The notes under the pieces: model-generated
Told to the model about the DNA's origin: nothing
Seen by the model: the letters and a program-made list of their open reading frames with translations, nothing else
Database searches by the model: none
Shown here: positions 35,290 through 43,619 of the stretch, one piece after another
Position numbering within the stretch: position 1 is the first letter of the stretch
Layout of the letters: the number at the start of each line of letters is the position of its first letter
Position numbers and translations under genes: made by a program
DNA from: Rheinheimera soli
GTDB lineage: Bacteria > Pseudomonadota > Gammaproteobacteria > Enterobacterales > Alteromonadaceae
Length of the DNA: 64,000 nt
NCBI RefSeq assembly: GCF_021290985.1
Contig: NZ_JAJOYU010000003.1
Span: 158,221 to 222,220 of the forward strand
Reading direction: 5' to 3'

Positions 35290-36168
35290 CTACAACTGAT
35301 AACAATGGCAAATGGCTTGCCAGGCTTGTTCCGGTGTATCGACAAACTGGATCAACTGCATATCTTCGGCTTTAATCAATCCTTCCTCGACCAGCAAATC
35401 GAAGTTAATCAAACGGGTCCAGAAGTTTTTGTCATACAGGATCACTGGCACTGTATTGGCTTTACCAGTTTGCAATAAAGTCAGAGTTTCAAACAGTTCA
35501 TCTAAAGTGCCAAAACCGCCGGGAAAAGCCACTAAAGCCCGCGCACGTTGTAAAAAGTGCATTTTACGAATGGCAAAATAATGAAAGCGGAAACAAAACT
35601 CTGGAGTGATGTAAGGGTTAGGCTTTTGCTCGTGCGGCAGTACTATATTCAGACCGATACTTTGCCCGCCCGCCTGATAGGCACCTTTGTTCGCTGCCTC
35701 CATTACACCAGGTCCACCACCACTGATAATCATCAAGGAGGTATCAGGACAGCTTTGACTATGCTCTGTCACAATACGTGAAAACTCCGCCGCCGCTTCA
35801 TAATAGGCACTGTTTTTTAACTGACGCTTCGCCACTTTCAGCTTTTGCTGCAGCTCCAAAGCTTCAGGATATTGTGTCAATTGAGTAGTGGCTTCGGCCA
35901 CCATTTGCTCTGCCTGTTGACGCGATACAAAACGAGCACTGCCAAAGACTACGACAGTGGCTTTTACATGATGTTGTTCGAGAACCAGCTGAGGTTTCAG
36001 ATACTCCAGTTGCAAACGTACATGACGCAATTCGTCCTGCATTAAAAAGTCATTGTCTGCAAAGGCGAGTCGGTAGGATGGGTGCTCAAGCAAATCCTGA
36101 CTTTGCTGTTCTGTCGCTTCACGGGCAGAACTCAGATGGCGTTGATACAGGGGGATGTCACCAGACAT
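35290..36168 (-). CDS. LOG-family Rossmann-fold protein (nucleotide 5'-monophosphate phosphoribohydrolase type)
   Basis: The 292-residue protein has the LOG signatures SGGGPGVMEAANKGA (149-163) and PGGFGTLDE (216-224), which bind and hydrolyse nucleoside monophosphates at the N-glycosidic bond. The family was long mislabelled lysine decarboxylase; its adjacency to a genuine decarboxylase here is a trap for automated naming. It has an extra N-terminal helical part of about 70 residues, larger than the plant LOG proteins, so the nearest described bacterial type may be a larger TIGR00730-like branch. The physiological substrate is not known. Confidence 0.85.
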   Translation of the reverse strand: MSGDIPLYQRHLSSAREATEQQSQDLLEHPSYRLAFADNDFLMQDELRHVRLQLEYLKPQLVLEQHHVKATVVVFGSARFVSRQQAEQMVAEATTQLTQYPEALELQQKLKVAKRQLKNSAYYEAAAEFSRIVTEHSQSCPDTSLMIISGGGPGVMEAANKGAYQAGGQSIGLNIVLPHEQKPNPYITPEFCFRFHYFAIRKMHFLQRARALVAFPGGFGTLDELFETLTLLQTGKANTVPVILYDKNFWTRLINFDLLVEEGLIKAEDMQLIQFVDTPEQAWQAICHCYQL

Positions 36169-36302
36169 AAAGAGGCTCCATAAAAGGGAAGACGGAATAA
36201 ACTAACATATTGTTTGATATAGACTAATCTTTTAACACTTCAGTTCAGTTATAACATGGACATAACACCACCACAGCCAAGAAGAAAGTCGGAGTGTACC
36301 CA

Positions 36303-37709
36303 ATGCCATTAGATGCCAGTTTAACCTTTTTAGGGGCTGCAGAGCAGGTCACAGGCTCTTGTTATCTGTTGAAGCTGCAAGACAAACACATTCTGCTCGA
36401 CTGCGGTATGACTCAGGGCGAAAACCAAATCACCGAATGGAATAAATTTCGTTTTGCCTTTCGCCCCAAAGATATCGATTACGTGATTTTATCTCACGCT
36501 CATATAGACCACAGCGGCTTATTGCCTTTGTTGGTGGCTAAGGGTTTTCAGGGCAAAATTTATTGTACTCAGGGCACAGCGTTGTTGCTTGGTGTGCTGT
36601 TAAAAGATTCAGTGCATTTGTATTTAAAAGATCTGGAATGGCAAAACAAACAATTAGCCCGGCAAGGTAAAAAGCTACTAGACCCTGTCATGGCAGTGCA
36701 GGATGTAGAGCAGGTATTGGATTACTGTCATCCGGTCGGTTATAAGCAAAAAGTAACGGTCTGTGAAGGGCTGGAGCTGGAGTTTCTCGACGCTGGGCAT
36801 ATTCTTGGTTCTGCCATAGTGCAGCTTTCCGTAAAACAAGGAAAAGCCATGCGCCAGTTGGTATTTTCCGGTGATTTGGGCAACCCGGCTACAGTGCTGA
36901 TGCCAGATCCAAGCCCGGTAAAGACGGCTGATCTGGTGCTGATGGAAAGTACCTATGGCGATCGCAATCACCAGCCACTACAAAACACGCTGGAAGAGTT
37001 TGCCAATGCGCTGGATGAAGCTCATAAAGCGGGTGGTAATGTGTTTATTCCGGCTTTTGCCTTAGGTCGTAGTCAGGAGATTTTGTATTACCTCGGGCTT
37101 CTGTACCATCAGGGTCGATTGAAACAAAAGATGGTTGTGTTGGACAGTCCTATGGCGATAGAGATCACTAAAATTTACAGTGAGCTGATGGCTGAGTTTG
37201 ATCGCAAAGACACCAAAGTATTACATGGTTATGGTGCCCGCGATTTGCAATCCTTTTTACCTATCTTGCGACTGGCATCCAGTATGGAAGAGTCTATGGC
37301 CATGAACCGCATCAGTGGCGGCGCTATTGTCATCGCAGGTTCTGGCATGTGTAACGGTGGCCGTATAGTACACCACTTAAAACACAACTTATGGAAAAGC
37401 AGTAATCATCTGATTTTTGTTGGTTTTCAGGCTAAAGGCACGCTAGGTCGTCGTTTGGTGGATGGCGAAAAACGGGTGAAATTGTTTGGGCAAAATGTAG
37501 CAGTTAAAGCCACCATACACACCATAGGTGGTTTTTCTGCTCACGCAGGGCAAGATGAGTTATTGGGCTGGGCCAGAATGATAGGCGGTCAGCCTCGTTT
37601 TTATCTGGTGCATGGTGAGCCTAACGCTCAGCTGGCGCTACAGAGCCGTATGCTTGAATACGGCCTGCATTGCCAAATTGCTGAAAAAGGCCAGCAGATT
37701 AAACTGTAG
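36303..37709 (+). CDS. Metallo-beta-lactamase / beta-CASP nuclease family protein
   Basis: The 468-residue protein combines an MBL domain (SHAHIDHSG gives HxHxDH at residues 65-70; AGHILGSA and FSGDLG supply further ligands) with a beta-CASP domain (ESTYGDR, PAFALGRSQEILYYL) and the C-terminal RNA-metallo motif TIGGFSAHAGQDELLGW. The family contains RNA exo- and endonucleases related to CPSF73 and YsH1, so an RNA-processing role is likely. The start ATG at 36303 has GGAG 8 bases upstream; an in-frame GTG at 36294 overlaps that site. Confidence 0.9.
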   Translation: MPLDASLTFLGAAEQVTGSCYLLKLQDKHILLDCGMTQGENQITEWNKFRFAFRPKDIDYVILSHAHIDHSGLLPLLVAKGFQGKIYCTQGTALLLGVLLKDSVHLYLKDLEWQNKQLARQGKKLLDPVMAVQDVEQVLDYCHPVGYKQKVTVCEGLELEFLDAGHILGSAIVQLSVKQGKAMRQLVFSGDLGNPATVLMPDPSPVKTADLVLMESTYGDRNHQPLQNTLEEFANALDEAHKAGGNVFIPAFALGRSQEILYYLGLLYHQGRLKQKMVVLDSPMAIEITKIYSELMAEFDRKDTKVLHGYGARDLQSFLPILRLASSMEESMAMNRISGGAIVIAGSGMCNGGRIVHHLKHNLWKSSNHLIFVGFQAKGTLGRRLVDGEKRVKLFGQNVAVKATIHTIGGFSAHAGQDELLGWARMIGGQPRFYLVHGEPNAQLALQSRMLEYGLHCQIAEKGQQIKL

Positions 37710-37729
37710 CAATGCCAGTCTGAAAGGTT

Positions 37730-38476
37730 TTAGCCGTTGGAAGGTAAATCCATATCACAGACCTTTTTACCTTCAGCCCTATGTCTTTGGATCTGTGTAT
37801 TTACCTTGTGGATAAATTCATCTGATACTGCTGAGGAAAAAGCGATTCGGGTTGGATCGCGCCATTTGTAAAAGGGTAAAGCAACATAGTCATCCGCTTG
37901 CTCTGCAGGCATCCGGCGCAGCCAAAGGTCGGAGGATAACAATAAATCGGCTCTGTTTTTCTTCAGCATGGTCAACGCCAGAGCTTGACCTACAGGAGCT
38001 GGTAGCAACATTTTGCTGCACTCCTTGTTGGTGCGAAGTATTTCTATCTCCTCCCCAATATAACCTTGTGCGGGAATGATAATAATCGCCTGACGCATAG
38101 TGTCATCACACCAGTCTCTGATGTTTTGCCACTGCACTGCAGTGTGCAGCCGGTAGAGTTGAAACTGGTGTTCAGCGAAAGCTGCACTGAACTTATAATT
38201 TCGCTGTGGTGATTGAGTTAAACCAGCCAGCAACTCGATTTTTTGCTGCTGCAGCATGGTTTCTCTTTGAGTGGTTTGCGGGTTGTAGTTCAGAAATTCC
38301 AGCGGACAACCAAGTTCATTAAAAAACTCAGTTTGCCACTGATCCATACAAGACAGGCTCTGGCCACTGCGATCAAAAAAGTGGTAAGTACGCAGCGGTG
38401 TTGGACAACTTTCGCTGGCGGCTGCAGCAGTGGTGACACTAAACAGCAAAAGCCAAAGAGGATAGGTTTTGAACAT
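37730..38476 (-). CDS. Periplasmic solute-binding-like protein, orphan
   Basis: The 248-residue protein has a signal peptide (residues 1-19, cutting after AAA-like residues), and the mature part resembles the type 3 extracellular solute-binding family (amino-acid-binding type): QKIELLAGLTQSPQRNYKFSAAFAEH, then KKNRADLLLSSDLWLRR. No permease or ATPase gene is beside it. Such stand-alone proteins may feed sensor systems. The start at 38476 is chosen because GAGGAG lies 7 bases upstream and gives a clean signal peptide; a longer frame would overlap pheA. It is the gene directly after pheA on the same strand. Confidence 0.75.
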   Translation of the reverse strand: MFKTYPLWLLLFSVTTAAAASESCPTPLRTYHFFDRSGQSLSCMDQWQTEFFNELGCPLEFLNYNPQTTQRETMLQQQKIELLAGLTQSPQRNYKFSAAFAEHQFQLYRLHTAVQWQNIRDWCDDTMRQAIIIIPAQGYIGEEIEILRTNKECSKMLLPAPVGQALALTMLKKNRADLLLSSDLWLRRMPAEQADDYVALPFYKWRDPTRIAFSSAVSDEFIHKVNTQIQRHRAEGKKVCDMDLPSNG

Positions 38477-38580
38477 AAAAAACTCCTCAGTCCTGACGGT
38501 TGCGAATAGTTTGCCCGAAGTGGATGACGGTCCAGTGAAGAACCGTCCTAGTTTTACTATGAAACCCTGTTCCTTTGCTG

Positions 38581-39738
38581 TCAACCTTGTACCAAGGTTG
38601 GACTGACATCTTCACTTGGATAACAGCCTAATACCTTCACAAAACGGGTGATGCGGTTCAGTTCATCCAAAGCACGAGTCATAGCGTAGTCATCCAGATT
38701 GGCGAACACATCCACATAAAACATCTCTTCCCATGGATTACCGGGAATAGGGCGGGATTCCAGTTTACCCATGCTGATGCCATGTTGTTTCAGCACAGTT
38801 AAGGCATCAACCAAAGCACCAGGTTGCTGGCCTGTGTACATGATGAAAGTGGTTTTGGCCGGTATGGCTTTCGCCACATTAATAGCCTTACGCGCCACGA
38901 CAATAAAACGGCTGGCGTTGTCTTTTTGATTGGCTAAACCCCGGCCTAATACTTCCAGGCCATAGAGTCTGCCACCTTCTTCACCGCCAATGGCGACAAC
39001 AGATTTATCCTGAGCTTTGCGTACCCGTTCAAAAGCATCGGAGGAGGCATCACAGTATTCAATTTTGACGTTGGATAAACCCTGTAAATAGTTACTGCAC
39101 TGAGCTATCACCTGAGGGTGAGCGCAAATCTGACGGATTTTACTCAGCTCTGTACCTTCTACACCCAACAAACAGTGTTCGATAGGGTGGGTCAGTTCGC
39201 CGACGATCGACAAACGGGTATGCTGAAGTAAGTCGTACACTTCGTTGATACTGCCGGAGGAGGTGTTTTCAATAGGCAATACTGCATAGTCGGCATGACC
39301 TGTTTCTACCGCTTGTACTATTTCATTGAAACTGTCGCAGCCAATTTCAATCAGCTTTTCAGCACGACGGGTGAAGTACTTTTGTGTTGCCCAGTAACTG
39401 TATGAACCCTGACGCCCCAAAAAGGCGACCCGGCAAACCGGACCATTGTCACCATTCAGCTGGCCTTGTACTTTGGCTTGCTGCTGCAATACAGAGTCTT
39501 CAATAATCACATGGTAAATTTTAGTGACGTACTGAGCGTCCAGTCCCAGTGTTTTGCCACGTTCAATCAGTGACACCAGTAACTCTTCTTCCCGCTTTTG
39601 ATCGCGAATAGGTTTGTTTTGTGCCAATTTAGCATCGGCTACGCTTAATGCGAGCTGGCGTCGGCTGGCCAGTAATTGCAGCAGATCTTTGTCCGTACTG
39701 CTGATCTGCTGGCGAATGTGGTCTAAATCTATGCTCAT
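38581..39738 (-). CDS. pheA: Chorismate mutase / prephenate dehydratase (P-protein)
   Basis: This bifunctional enzyme converts chorismate to prephenate and prephenate to phenylpyruvate for phenylalanine synthesis. Residues 1-90 are an AroQ chorismate mutase (IRQQISSTDKDLLQLLASRRQLALSV, read in segments). The dehydratase domain starts near residue 105 (VAFLGRQGSYSYWAT) and has LPIENTSSGSINEVYDLL. The C-terminal ACT domain contains GALVDALTVL and ESRPIPGNPWEEMFYVD, the regions that bind phenylalanine for feedback inhibition. Expression is probably set by the attenuator upstream (39758-39873). It is the companion of aroF-tyrA but lies 8 kb away. Confidence 0.96.
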   Translation of the reverse strand: MSIDLDHIRQQISSTDKDLLQLLASRRQLALSVADAKLAQNKPIRDQKREEELLVSLIERGKTLGLDAQYVTKIYHVIIEDSVLQQQAKVQGQLNGDNGPVCRVAFLGRQGSYSYWATQKYFTRRAEKLIEIGCDSFNEIVQAVETGHADYAVLPIENTSSGSINEVYDLLQHTRLSIVGELTHPIEHCLLGVEGTELSKIRQICAHPQVIAQCSNYLQGLSNVKIEYCDASSDAFERVRKAQDKSVVAIGGEEGGRLYGLEVLGRGLANQKDNASRFIVVARKAINVAKAIPAKTTFIMYTGQQPGALVDALTVLKQHGISMGKLESRPIPGNPWEEMFYVDVFANLDDYAMTRALDELNRITRFVKVLGCYPSEDVSPTLVQG

Positions 39739-39757
39739 AAAAGCGTCCTTTAAGCTA

Positions 39758-39790
39758 AAAAAAAACCTCCCGATGCTGGGAGGTTTTTTG
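39758..39790 (-). terminator. Attenuator terminator of pheA
   Basis: On the minus strand AACCTCCC (39785-39778) pairs with GGGAGGTT (39771-39764) around a 6-base loop, followed by a run of T. It lies just before the pheA ribosome site. The upstream leader contains GGGGAGG, which can pair with CCTCCC of the 5' arm instead, giving the alternative antiterminator. Confidence 0.8.
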
Positions 39791-39810
39791 GTTTATCACG
39801 CGCGCGCGAC

Positions 39811-39873
39811 TTACCGCCTCCCCGTTGGGGTGGTAAAGAGGCGAAAAAAGCGAGCGATCTGAATTGGTTTCAT
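39811..39873 (-). CDS. pheL: pheA leader peptide (PheL-type, 20 residues)
   Basis: The short frame starts at ATG 39873 and ends at TAA 39813-39811. Its product has Phe9, Phe10 and Phe13 in the run ARFFRLF, as expected for a leader read by ribosomes that stall when tRNA-Phe is uncharged. Around the stop codon the mRNA can form a hairpin (CCACCCC with GGGG and TTACC with GGTAA), and its right side, GGGGAGG, is complementary to the first arm of the following terminator. This is the classic 1:2 / 2:3 / 3:4 layout. There is no good ribosome site before the ATG. The peptide has fewer Phe than the E. coli one. Confidence 0.72.
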   Translation of the reverse strand: MKPIQIARFFRLFTTPTGRR

Positions 39874-39880
39874 GGCCACC

Positions 39881-39910
39881 ACAATAGTAAGTCTGGACGT
39901 CTAAAGTCAA
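39881..39910 (-). promoter_or_regulatory. Candidate pheL-pheA promoter
   Basis: On the minus strand TTGACT (39910-39905) and TATTGT (39886-39881) are 18 bases apart. The -35 overlaps the TGA stop of the preceding gene. A start 7 bases on would leave almost no leader before the pheL ATG, so either pheL is read leaderless or the true promoter lies further up. Confidence 0.4.
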
Positions 39911-42258
39911 GCTTTAGGTTGCAACTTCAGTAAGTATTTTTGCTCGCCAGGTAAAAAGCTTAATGGTTGCTCCTTTAACCAGAAGTCGTGGTCCGCATCA
40001 TAAAAAGGGGATAATGGATGACCAGACTGTCCAGCTGGGATCACTAAAATACCGTCCGCTTCTTTGCCTGGTGACACCACCATACGTTCTGACTGGCCAT
40101 GCACTCTGTTTTGTACTCGTGGCATATGACTGTCACCATTCATCGGCATTGCAGGCATATTCAGCCAGTCGCCGAAGAAGGGCACTGCAGCTGAGAGTGG
40201 ATGCACTATAGAGCTTTGATTGATGTTGCCCCAGCTTGCGCTGGCTAAAGAACCATAATCTGTTTCCAGCTTTTGTTTACTTTGCAGAACGGCCTGTTGC
40301 AATAAGGTGCGCCAGGAACTGAATTCTGCAGGCAGAGTGTCGGTACGCTGTTGCTGCAGCATTTCCCAGCCTGCTGTCTCCAGAGAGAATTTCAGGTCCC
40401 GCCCTGATAAGTTATTTTCCTCCAACAGTGCCGTTAAAGGCGCAAAGGTCAGCTCCAGTGTTTTGGCCCGAAAGGAGCGCAGCAATGAGTAGCCCACCGA
40501 TCCAATACTGGCATGGCTGGTATCTTTCATCACGTAATCTAGATAAGACTCTAAGTTATGTTCTGCAACAAAGTCTTTGGTCAGCACTGTGTCCAATAGC
40601 AGTTGTTGCCAGCGGGCCAGCATTAAGGCGCGGTGATCCAGCTGAATGTCATGCAAACTTTGTTCGGTATGCTGGGCTGTTGCTGTTAAGGCATCACGGA
40701 TTTGCTGGCCCCGGGCACCTAAGTCGTAACCGCCATTACCAATCAATGCTAAGTCTTTGCCGCCTATCATTCTGCTGTTGGCTGTCCAGAGCTGACCGGA
40801 TTGCGGCTGGTAAATTTGTGGGTAACGGCTTTGTGACACATAACCTGTCCATTGATTCTGGCCATTGCTCCAATCCTGAGGCGTATCCATATGCTGTATT
40901 TTACGTTCTGGTAAAGCACCGATCAGAGTCCAGCCTATGGCACCGTCTTTATCTGCTACCAGTAAATTTTGGGTCGGCACGCCGGCACTAGCTGCCAGTT
41001 TTAAACTTTCACGTACGCCCTGACTTTTTTCCAGTGCTAACAAATTAAAGTTGGCACCTTCCACATCATGAGCCACCCAACGATAGGCGTAGTTCTGAAA
41101 AGGTGGGGATAACACCGGGCCCCAAATAGTTTCTTTTTGCAGTACTAATTCATCCGGCTGGCCTTTGACTTTAAACACTTCATTTTGGTAACTGAATTCC
41201 TGCCAGCCATCAGTGGTTTGGTACTTTTCACCTTTTTCATCCAGCTTCAAGGCTATGACATCAGACCAATCTGCTGTGCTGTTGGTAAAACCCCAGGCGA
41301 TATGACCATTGCTGCCAGCTACTATAGCTGGAGTGCCAGGTAAGCTGACTCCTGCAACTTCAAACGCCTGCTCGTTTTCTGTCCATTTCAGCTGAGCTTT
41401 AAACCAGGTGCCTGGTACACGGATCCCCAGGTGCATATCGTCGGCCAAAATAGCGCGGCCATCTTTGGTTCTTTGACCGGACACGGCAAAGTTATTACTG
41501 CCAATATCGGCACTGTCATGCAAAGAGCAGTCAGTGCAGGCGGTTTTTTGTCCTGCCAGCAGCGCCGGATAAGTTGATTTCGGCATAGGGATAAGACTGA
41601 CTTTGCTGTTGTCCATGGCTGCTTGCCAGTCCGGGCTGTGCTGGAATAAAAAATCGTACCAGTCTTGTGGCAGCTTTTGTTGCATCAGGCCCATTGCCAG
41701 TTCATCTTTGCCTTCGGATCCCTGTAAATCCAGGTACATGCTATAGAGTGCCAAAAAGGAATCGGCTTCTACCCAGTTTCGTGGCGTTTGTGCTAATAAA
41801 CCGTATTCAAAGGGCGGCCAGCCTAACTCGGCCAAACCTGCATTGACTCCGGCTGTATAGCGCTGAAGCAATAGCTTTTGGTCTGCAGGTAAATGGGCAA
41901 AACCCCGCTGCGCTTTGGCTCTGAATCTGTGAATACGACGTTTTTTGTCCAAATCCAGCGCCATTTCACCAAAAAGTTCGGACAACTCTCCGGCTGCATT
42001 ACGGCGCAATAAATCCATCTGGAAAAATCGCTCCTGAGCATGGACAAAACCTAAGGCATAAGCCACGTCATTGCGATTTTGCCCTTTGATGCTAGCGTAG
42101 CCTTGCGCATCCCGGCTGATTTCAACCTGCTGTCTGACCTCTGCAGGCAATTCGCCTTCATAGGCTGGTAAGGTGCTGCGCAGAGCAAAATATAAAAAAC
42201 CAGCGACCAGCAGGATCAGCATCAATAAGACAATAGAAATCCGTTTGAACCAAAGCAT
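39907..42258 (-). CDS. Penicillin-acylase-family Ntn hydrolase
   Basis: The 783-residue precursor has an N-terminal hydrophobic anchor or signal (about residues 7-25), so it acts in the periplasm. It belongs to the S45 family: after a roughly 230-residue alpha chain and spacer, DIGSNNFAVSG supplies the serine that becomes the N-terminal nucleophile after self-cleavage. ILADDMHLGIRVPGTWF and HIAWGFTNSTADWSD (calcium and substrate region) follow, and QSGHPLSPFYDADHDFW is near the C-terminus. Substrates of environmental homologues include penicillins and N-acyl homoserine lactones, which sequence cannot separate. ATG 42258 is preferred over TTG 42288 for its GGAAGAA site. Confidence 0.9.
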   Translation of the reverse strand: MLWFKRISIVLLMLILLVAGFLYFALRSTLPAYEGELPAEVRQQVEISRDAQGYASIKGQNRNDVAYALGFVHAQERFFQMDLLRRNAAGELSELFGEMALDLDKKRRIHRFRAKAQRGFAHLPADQKLLLQRYTAGVNAGLAELGWPPFEYGLLAQTPRNWVEADSFLALYSMYLDLQGSEGKDELAMGLMQQKLPQDWYDFLFQHSPDWQAAMDNSKVSLIPMPKSTYPALLAGQKTACTDCSLHDSADIGSNNFAVSGQRTKDGRAILADDMHLGIRVPGTWFKAQLKWTENEQAFEVAGVSLPGTPAIVAGSNGHIAWGFTNSTADWSDVIALKLDEKGEKYQTTDGWQEFSYQNEVFKVKGQPDELVLQKETIWGPVLSPPFQNYAYRWVAHDVEGANFNLLALEKSQGVRESLKLAASAGVPTQNLLVADKDGAIGWTLIGALPERKIQHMDTPQDWSNGQNQWTGYVSQSRYPQIYQPQSGQLWTANSRMIGGKDLALIGNGGYDLGARGQQIRDALTATAQHTEQSLHDIQLDHRALMLARWQQLLLDTVLTKDFVAEHNLESYLDYVMKDTSHASIGSVGYSLLRSFRAKTLELTFAPLTALLEENNLSGRDLKFSLETAGWEMLQQQRTDTLPAEFSSWRTLLQQAVLQSKQKLETDYGSLASASWGNINQSSIVHPLSAAVPFFGDWLNMPAMPMNGDSHMPRVQNRVHGQSERMVVSPGKEADGILVIPAGQSGHPLSPFYDADHDFWLKEQPLSFLPGEQKYLLKLQPKA

Positions 42259-42318
42259 AGGTTTTTTCTTCCAATGGGGTAAAATCAATAACTTATCATA
42301 ATAGAGGACTGAGAAAAG

Positions 42319-42960
42319 ATGAAAGTGATTCAGTTATGGGATAAAGCCATACGATTTTACCACTGGAGTCAGCTGCTGTTATTGGCTGGCTTATGGTTTA
42401 CCGCTGATCAGGGTTATCTGGTGGTGCATCAGGTTTTGGCGTATTCACTTGCTGCTATTTTACTTGGTCGTTTGATGTGGGGTTTTGTTGGCAGCGAGAC
42501 TGCCCGTTTCAGTCATTTTCTGCAAAGCCCGTTTCAGTTAGTACGGATGTGGAATAAAGCCAAACATGGCATTGGTCACAGGGGGTTGTCAGGTTATATG
42601 AGTCTGGCCTTGATGACACTGATTTTGTTGCAGTTTATCTCAGGATTAATGACCACTGATGATGTGATGACAGAAGGGCCACTTTACGCTTCAGTGTCGT
42701 CTGACTGGTCATCTTTTGCCTCCTGGTTTCACCATAACAACTTTGATCTGTTGCTGATACTGATTGCAGTGCATGTGGTTGCAGCGCTTGTTCACGGGGT
42801 GAAAAAAGATGGGGTCTTAGGCGCTATGTTGCATGGCAAATTGAAAACGGACGCGCAACAACCTGCAATAAAATCATCGCGTTGGTATCTGCTGCTGGTG
42901 CTGGTTTTTGCCGGAATTTTTGCACTCTGGCAAGGTATGTCTTTGTATCAACAGTGGTAA
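42319..42960 (+). CDS. Cytochrome b561-type membrane protein
   Basis: The 213-residue protein has about four or five membrane segments and the histidines expected to hold two b-type haems: RFYHWSQ near residue 14, VVHQVLAYSLA near 37, and AVHVVAALVHG near 160. It matches the cytochrome b/b6-domain (Ni-hydrogenase b subunit-like) family that passes electrons between quinol and a periplasmic partner. The convergent neighbour encodes a cytochrome c', a possible partner. It has no ribosome-site conflict: GAGGACTGAG precedes the ATG. Confidence 0.86.
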   Translation: MKVIQLWDKAIRFYHWSQLLLLAGLWFTADQGYLVVHQVLAYSLAAILLGRLMWGFVGSETARFSHFLQSPFQLVRMWNKAKHGIGHRGLSGYMSLALMTLILLQFISGLMTTDDVMTEGPLYASVSSDWSSFASWFHHNNFDLLLILIAVHVVAALVHGVKKDGVLGAMLHGKLKTDAQQPAIKSSRWYLLLVLVFAGIFALWQGMSLYQQW

Positions 42961-42981
42961 TGTGTAACGTCGGCTGCGTAG

Positions 42982-43002
42982 GGGCGGGTCTTGTACCCGC
43001 CC
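42982..43002. repeat. GC-rich hairpin between cytochrome genes
   Basis: GGGCGGGT (42982-42989) pairs with ACCCGCCC (42995-43002) around CTTGT, without a T-run. It resembles a REP-type palindrome and lies in the convergent gap. Confidence 0.6.
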
Positions 43003-43059
43003 GTCTAAAATTACAATCCAATCCCAGATAGGGTTTATCCCAGCCTGTTAAGAAGGATA

Positions 43060-43512
43060 TCAATCTGCTTTGTATTGGTCATGACAGGCCTTGCAGTTTT
43101 TGGCGAAATTGCCAAAGGCTGGTTTAATAGTCGCCTGGTCGCCTGATTTAGCTGCAGTTTGTAGCGCTAAAGCATCAGTTTGGAATTGCTGGGCTTTTTG
43201 CTGAAAATCCTGCAGGTTTTTCCAGATATCTGCTTTGGCTTCACTTTTTACTTTATCAGCTCCAGCTACTTCAAAGGCTTCCCATGGTAAGGTGGTCAGG
43301 CTTGCCAGTGCGTCAGCGCGTTTTTCTGCGCGTTTAGCATCAAAAGGTACTTTCCCGCGCATCATGTCGCCTAAATCGACGAAATTATGTCGGATTAATT
43401 GGAAACTGTGTTGACGGTAAGTGACAGCGTCTTCGGCGTCGGTAAAGGCGCTGCCTGCGATAGCAGATGCAGAAGACAATCCTAAAGACAGTAAGATAAA
43501 CAGATTTTTCAT
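43060..43512 (-). CDS. Cytochrome c' (periplasmic)
   Basis: The product of about 150 residues has a signal peptide (NLFILLSLGLSSASAIAG), and the mature protein is predicted as a four-helix bundle with a single C-terminal haem site CKACH near residue 143, the hallmark of cytochrome c'. The N-terminal helix HSFQLIRHNFVDLGDMMRG fits that family. Roles of cytochrome c' include binding of nitric oxide; electron donors are uncertain. It is convergent with a b-type cytochrome gene. The start at 43512 gives the cleanest signal peptide; an upstream ATG at 43527 adds five residues. Confidence 0.9.
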   Translation of the reverse strand: MKNLFILLSLGLSSASAIAGSAFTDAEDAVTYRQHSFQLIRHNFVDLGDMMRGKVPFDAKRAEKRADALASLTTLPWEAFEVAGADKVKSEAKADIWKNLQDFQQKAQQFQTDALALQTAAKSGDQATIKPAFGNFAKNCKACHDQYKAD

Positions 43513-43619
43513 TGGCTTAATTCTCATTTGTTTGATTTTGATGCAATAATGGTTTGATGCTTTTGTGTATCACAATAGCATTACAACTGAACCCCGTCGC
43601 TGTCAACTCAGGAAATCAT

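Noticed and set aside
35290..36168. Lysine decarboxylase label for the LOG protein
   Set aside because: PGGFGTLDE and SGGGPGVMEAA are LOG nucleotide-hydrolase motifs; it has no PLP-binding lysine motif.
39799..39808. (CG)5 run in the pheA leader as a functional Z-DNA element
   Set aside because: Ten bases is too short to argue for more than chance; it lies between the leader peptide and the terminator as spacer.
40428..40991. 187-residue plus-strand open frame inside the penicillin-acylase gene
   Set aside because: It is antisense to conserved acylase sequence, with no ribosome site and low-quality protein composition.
42258..42290. Sigma-32 promoter before the penicillin-acylase gene (CCCCATTGG on the minus strand)
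   Set aside because: No CTTGAA-like -35 lies at the required distance, and the site is too close to the start codon.
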